Source: Azospirillum oryzae (GTDB lineage Bacteria; Pseudomonadota; Alphaproteobacteria; Azospirillales; Azospirillaceae). Taken from it: a DNA stretch of 64,000 nucleotides. How positions within the stretch are numbered: position 1 is the first letter of the stretch; the number at the start of each line of letters is the position of its first letter. The notes under the pieces were generated by a model. The model made no database searches. It was not told where the DNA came from and saw only the letters and a program-made list of their open reading frames with translations. The position numbers and the translations under genes were made by a program. Of the stretch, positions 62,001-64,000 are shown in pieces. The stretch is taken from contig NZ_VTTM01000016.1 in NCBI RefSeq assembly GCF_008364795.1, positions 1 through 64,000 on the forward strand, given 5' to 3'.

Positions 62001-62378
62001 CCGGACCGAGGTCTGGCCGACTGTCGAAGCGGCTTCCGACCGAGTTGAATCGGATGCGCGCGGGGAATTCCCAAGGGAGGGCAAATCGGCGACTCCGGGC
62101 AAGTGACGGAACAGCCCGGAGCCGACGATGGCAGCGTCCTGTTCGCCGGACCCGAAGCGCGCGACTATGCCCAAACCAAGGACGTCGGCATCGCGGCATG
62201 ACAAGACCAAACAGGACTCCGGGACTCCCGGCGTGGTTCAAGACCGGCCGTTCCGGAGCTTTTTGTGGGCCGACACCGCTCGACGTATAAAAAGCCCCGG
62301 CGGGACGGGTCCGGCCGGGGCGAAAAGGCAGTTGAGACGACGACGACTGCGGAAAGAAATGCGGCTACGGCACGGCGG
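62001..62378. other. Intergenic region with terminator
   Basis: 378 bp between the ATPase gene and the end of the minus-strand 169-aa gene. It contains the terminator at 62288-62325 and no supported gene. Frames on both strands here are short and arginine-rich. Confidence 0.5.
62288..62325 (-). terminator. Rho-independent terminator of the 169-aa gene
   Basis: Stem GCCCCGGC / GCCGGGGC (62294-62301 and 62314-62321). On the minus strand it is followed by TTTTTAT. This is the classic form and lies 54 bases after the stop of the minus-strand gene. Confidence 0.85.
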
Positions 62379-62888
62379 TCACGACGCGTGGCGCAGGGGG
62401 GCGGAACCGGGGGAGTTCGGCCGTTTCTGCACTGTCGTCGCGGGGAAGGGCAGCACGGACGGGCGGCCGTCGGACACCCGCAGGGCATCCGCAGGTTCCC
62501 GCCCATTCAGCAGCCACTGATAGGCTGCGGCGATGGCGACCCGATCACGGCCGTCGGTGGACAGCACGCGCAGGCCGTTTGCCGTTTCCCCGGTCGTGCC
62601 GCTGCGGCGAACCGCATCGCACAGCGCATGGCCGAGCCGGAGATCCGACACCAGAACCGCGCTGGACCCGGACTGGACGATCACCGAGGCGAGGGCTCCC
62701 AGGTGGGAGGACGGCAGGGGGGAATAGCCGACCTCCCGCAGATCCAGGAACAAGCCACGCCTGGTGCTGCCGCCGGGCAGCGCATTGCGCAACGTCCCGA
62801 GCCAGACTGAAGGAGGTGCGTCACGAAGGCCGCTGCAGGCGACGGCGTGGAGACCCCAGTCGGTGGCTGCGACGGTGATGTCCTTCAT
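62379..62888 (-). CDS. Hypothetical protein, 169 aa
   Basis: Begins MKDITVAATDWGLHAVACSG, with a good ribosome site (GAAGGGGAAAAGC). Alternating strands and helices (SAVLVSDLRLGHALCDAVRR, VLSTDGRDRVAIAAAYQWLL) suggest a small alpha/beta domain. There is no family I recognise. It has its own terminator and is a single-gene unit, unrelated by position to the regulon. The frame extends upstream to 63014, but the ribosome site fixes the start at 62888. Confidence 0.65.
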   Translation of the reverse strand: MKDITVAATDWGLHAVACSGLRDAPPSVWLGTLRNALPGGSTRRGLFLDLREVGYSPLPSSHLGALASVIVQSGSSAVLVSDLRLGHALCDAVRRSGTTGETANGLRVLSTDGRDRVAIAAAYQWLLNGREPADALRVSDGRPSVLPFPATTVQKRPNSPGSAPLRHAS

Positions 62889-63059
62889 GCTTTTCCCCTT
62901 CAGTGAAGCCCGGGTTCCTCGTGCAGGTCGGCTCCCTTGAGTCCGCCGGCTGGGGGGCCGGATGACCGCGATGGAGCGTCCCTGTCGAAAGAGTATAGGG
63001 GAGAATCCTAACAATCAGTAACGGAAACTAGTTTCAGGATTGAAATCCGCATTCCGGTT

Positions 63060-64000
63060 TCAGCATCCGATGGGCCGTCCCTCCGCCGCACATTGCAGCA
63101 GCAAAGCGGACGGTCGCCATTGCGGGCCGCCGATGTCGCGGTGGTAACGCTGGACCGTCTCGGCGATCCTGCCAACACCCTCCTGATCGGCCCAGAACAG
63201 CAGGCCGCCGCGCCAGGACGGGAAGCCGTAGCCGTGCAGCCAGATGGCGTCGATGTCCACCGGACGGGCGGCGATGCCTTCCTCCAGGATCTTGGCCGCC
63301 TCGTTCACCATCGCATAGAGGCAGCGTTCGCGGACCTCCTCGTCGCTGACGGCGCGCGGGGTGATGCCGCGGCGCCGCCGGTCCTCCTCGATCACCGTTG
63401 CCACCTCCGGATCGGGGATCGGGGTGCGGCTGCCGGGTTCGTAGCGGTAGACGCCGGCCGAGGTCTTCTGGCCGTAACGGCCGCGTTCCGCCAGCGTGTC
63501 GAGCCAGTTGGGCGCCTGCGCCTCCGGATCGCCGGCCTTGCGCCGCTCCTCGCGGATGCGCCAGCCGACATCGATCCCGGCAAGGTCGGTCATCGAGAAA
63601 TGGCCGAGCGGGAAGCCGAATTCCGTCAGCACGCGGTCGACCTGTTCGGGGCTGGCCCCTTCCTCGACCAGCGCCATCGATTCCCGGCCGCGCTGGTGCA
63701 GAATGCGGTTGCCGACGAAGCCGTAGCAGACGCCGACGGCCACGCCGACCTTGCCGATCCTGCGCGCCAGCCCCATCACCGTCGCCAGGACACTGTCGGA
63801 GGTCTTGGCCCCGCGCACCACCTCCAGCAGGCGCATGACGTTGGCCGGGCTGAAGAAATGCATGCCCAGCACGTCCTGCGGCCGGCCGGTGGCCGCGGCG
63901 ATGGCGTCGACATCCAGCGTCGAGGTGTTGGTGGCGAGGATCGCGCCCGGCTTGCAGGTCCGGTCCAGCGTCCGGAAGATCGCCTGCTTGACCTCCATGC
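63060..64000 (-). CDS. 3-hydroxyacyl-CoA dehydrogenase (fused beta-oxidation enzyme), 5' end outside window
   Basis: The visible part begins within the NAD domain: MEVKQAIFRTLDRTCKPGAI, LATNTSTLDVDAIAAATGRP, GMHFFSPANVMRLLEVVRG (catalytic His in HFFSP), GFVGNRILH. Two C-terminal 3HCDH domains follow (TDLAGIDVGWRIREERR, IWLHGYGFPSWRGGLLFWAD). This is the FadB/FadJ-type multifunctional enzyme; the enoyl-CoA hydratase domain would lie beyond 64000. It works in fatty-acid or dicarboxylic-acid beta-oxidation. It is partial only because the window ends. Confidence 0.93.
   Translation of the reverse strand, partial: MEVKQAIFRTLDRTCKPGAILATNTSTLDVDAIAAATGRPQDVLGMHFFSPANVMRLLEVVRGAKTSDSVLATVMGLARRIGKVGVAVGVCYGFVGNRILHQRGRESMALVEEGASPEQVDRVLTEFGFPLGHFSMTDLAGIDVGWRIREERRKAGDPEAQAPNWLDTLAERGRYGQKTSAGVYRYEPGSRTPIPDPEVATVIEEDRRRRGITPRAVSDEEVRERCLYAMVNEAAKILEEGIAARPVDIDAIWLHGYGFPSWRGGLLFWADQEGVGRIAETVQRYHRDIGGPQWRPSALLLQCAAEGRPIGC

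Noticed and set aside
1..64000. CRISPR arrays, tRNA and rRNA genes
   Set aside because: I saw no regularly spaced direct repeats and no cloverleaf-like or rRNA sequence; a dedicated scan was not possible.

Overview
The window is GC-rich double-stranded DNA with alphaproteobacterial-style genes (tight ATGA-coupled operons, class III aminotransferases, a PotABCD-type importer, a fused beta-oxidation enzyme). Azospirillum or a close Rhodospirillales relative fits best, but this is inference from gene style; there is no rRNA or other taxonomic marker here.

The window has two halves. Positions ~44-47367 look like one large mobile defence island. It starts with small accessory genes (a YgiT/MqsA-like zinc protein, a polyproline mini-protein, an AbiU2-like HEPN protein). 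Next is a four-gene translationally coupled set of three large tyrosine recombinases plus a coiled-coil helper (3040-8912). Then comes a second integration module: integrase, excisionase, a 55-aa ORF, an HNH protein, an XRE repressor with palindromic operators, and a RepA-like primase/helicase followed by a GGGGAT-repeat and hairpin region (9109-16515). The defence cargo follows: a complete type I Zorya system (zorABCD, 16516-24135), an unrecognised divergent coiled-coil protein (24220-25305), a complete type 2 BREX/Pgl operon (pglW, pglX, two extra genes, pglY, pglZ, brxD, brxHI; 25310-44815) and a divergent DUF262/DUF1524 nuclease (45138-46976).

Two points in the cargo stand out. Two unknown genes (220 and 308 aa, ATGA-coupled) sit inside the BREX operon between pglX and pglY. 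The centre of pglX, from the NPPY motif through the target-recognition region, is visibly AT-richer than the rest of the gene, as if specificity had been swapped. An imperfect direct repeat of about 38-40 bp lies at 44-81 and 47328-47367, and just beyond the right copy are remnants of three genes (NAD(P)-binding reductase, pirin, LysR regulator).

Positions 48172-62000 hold an apparently intact catabolic or transport regulon: two paralogous PotD-type binding proteins, two permeases, an SDR, a GntR/FCD regulator, a GSA-aminotransferase-like enzyme, a split transketolase, a second class III aminotransferase, an amidase and a PotA-type ATPase. The same palindrome (CTTATAA-C-TTATAAG, or a degenerate form) lies in three of its promoters, including that of the regulator, so one GntR protein probably controls the whole set. 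The window closes with a small hypothetical gene that has its own terminator and the 3' part of a 3-hydroxyacyl-CoA dehydrogenase gene. All statements come from reading the sequence; no database search or base-composition calculation was run.
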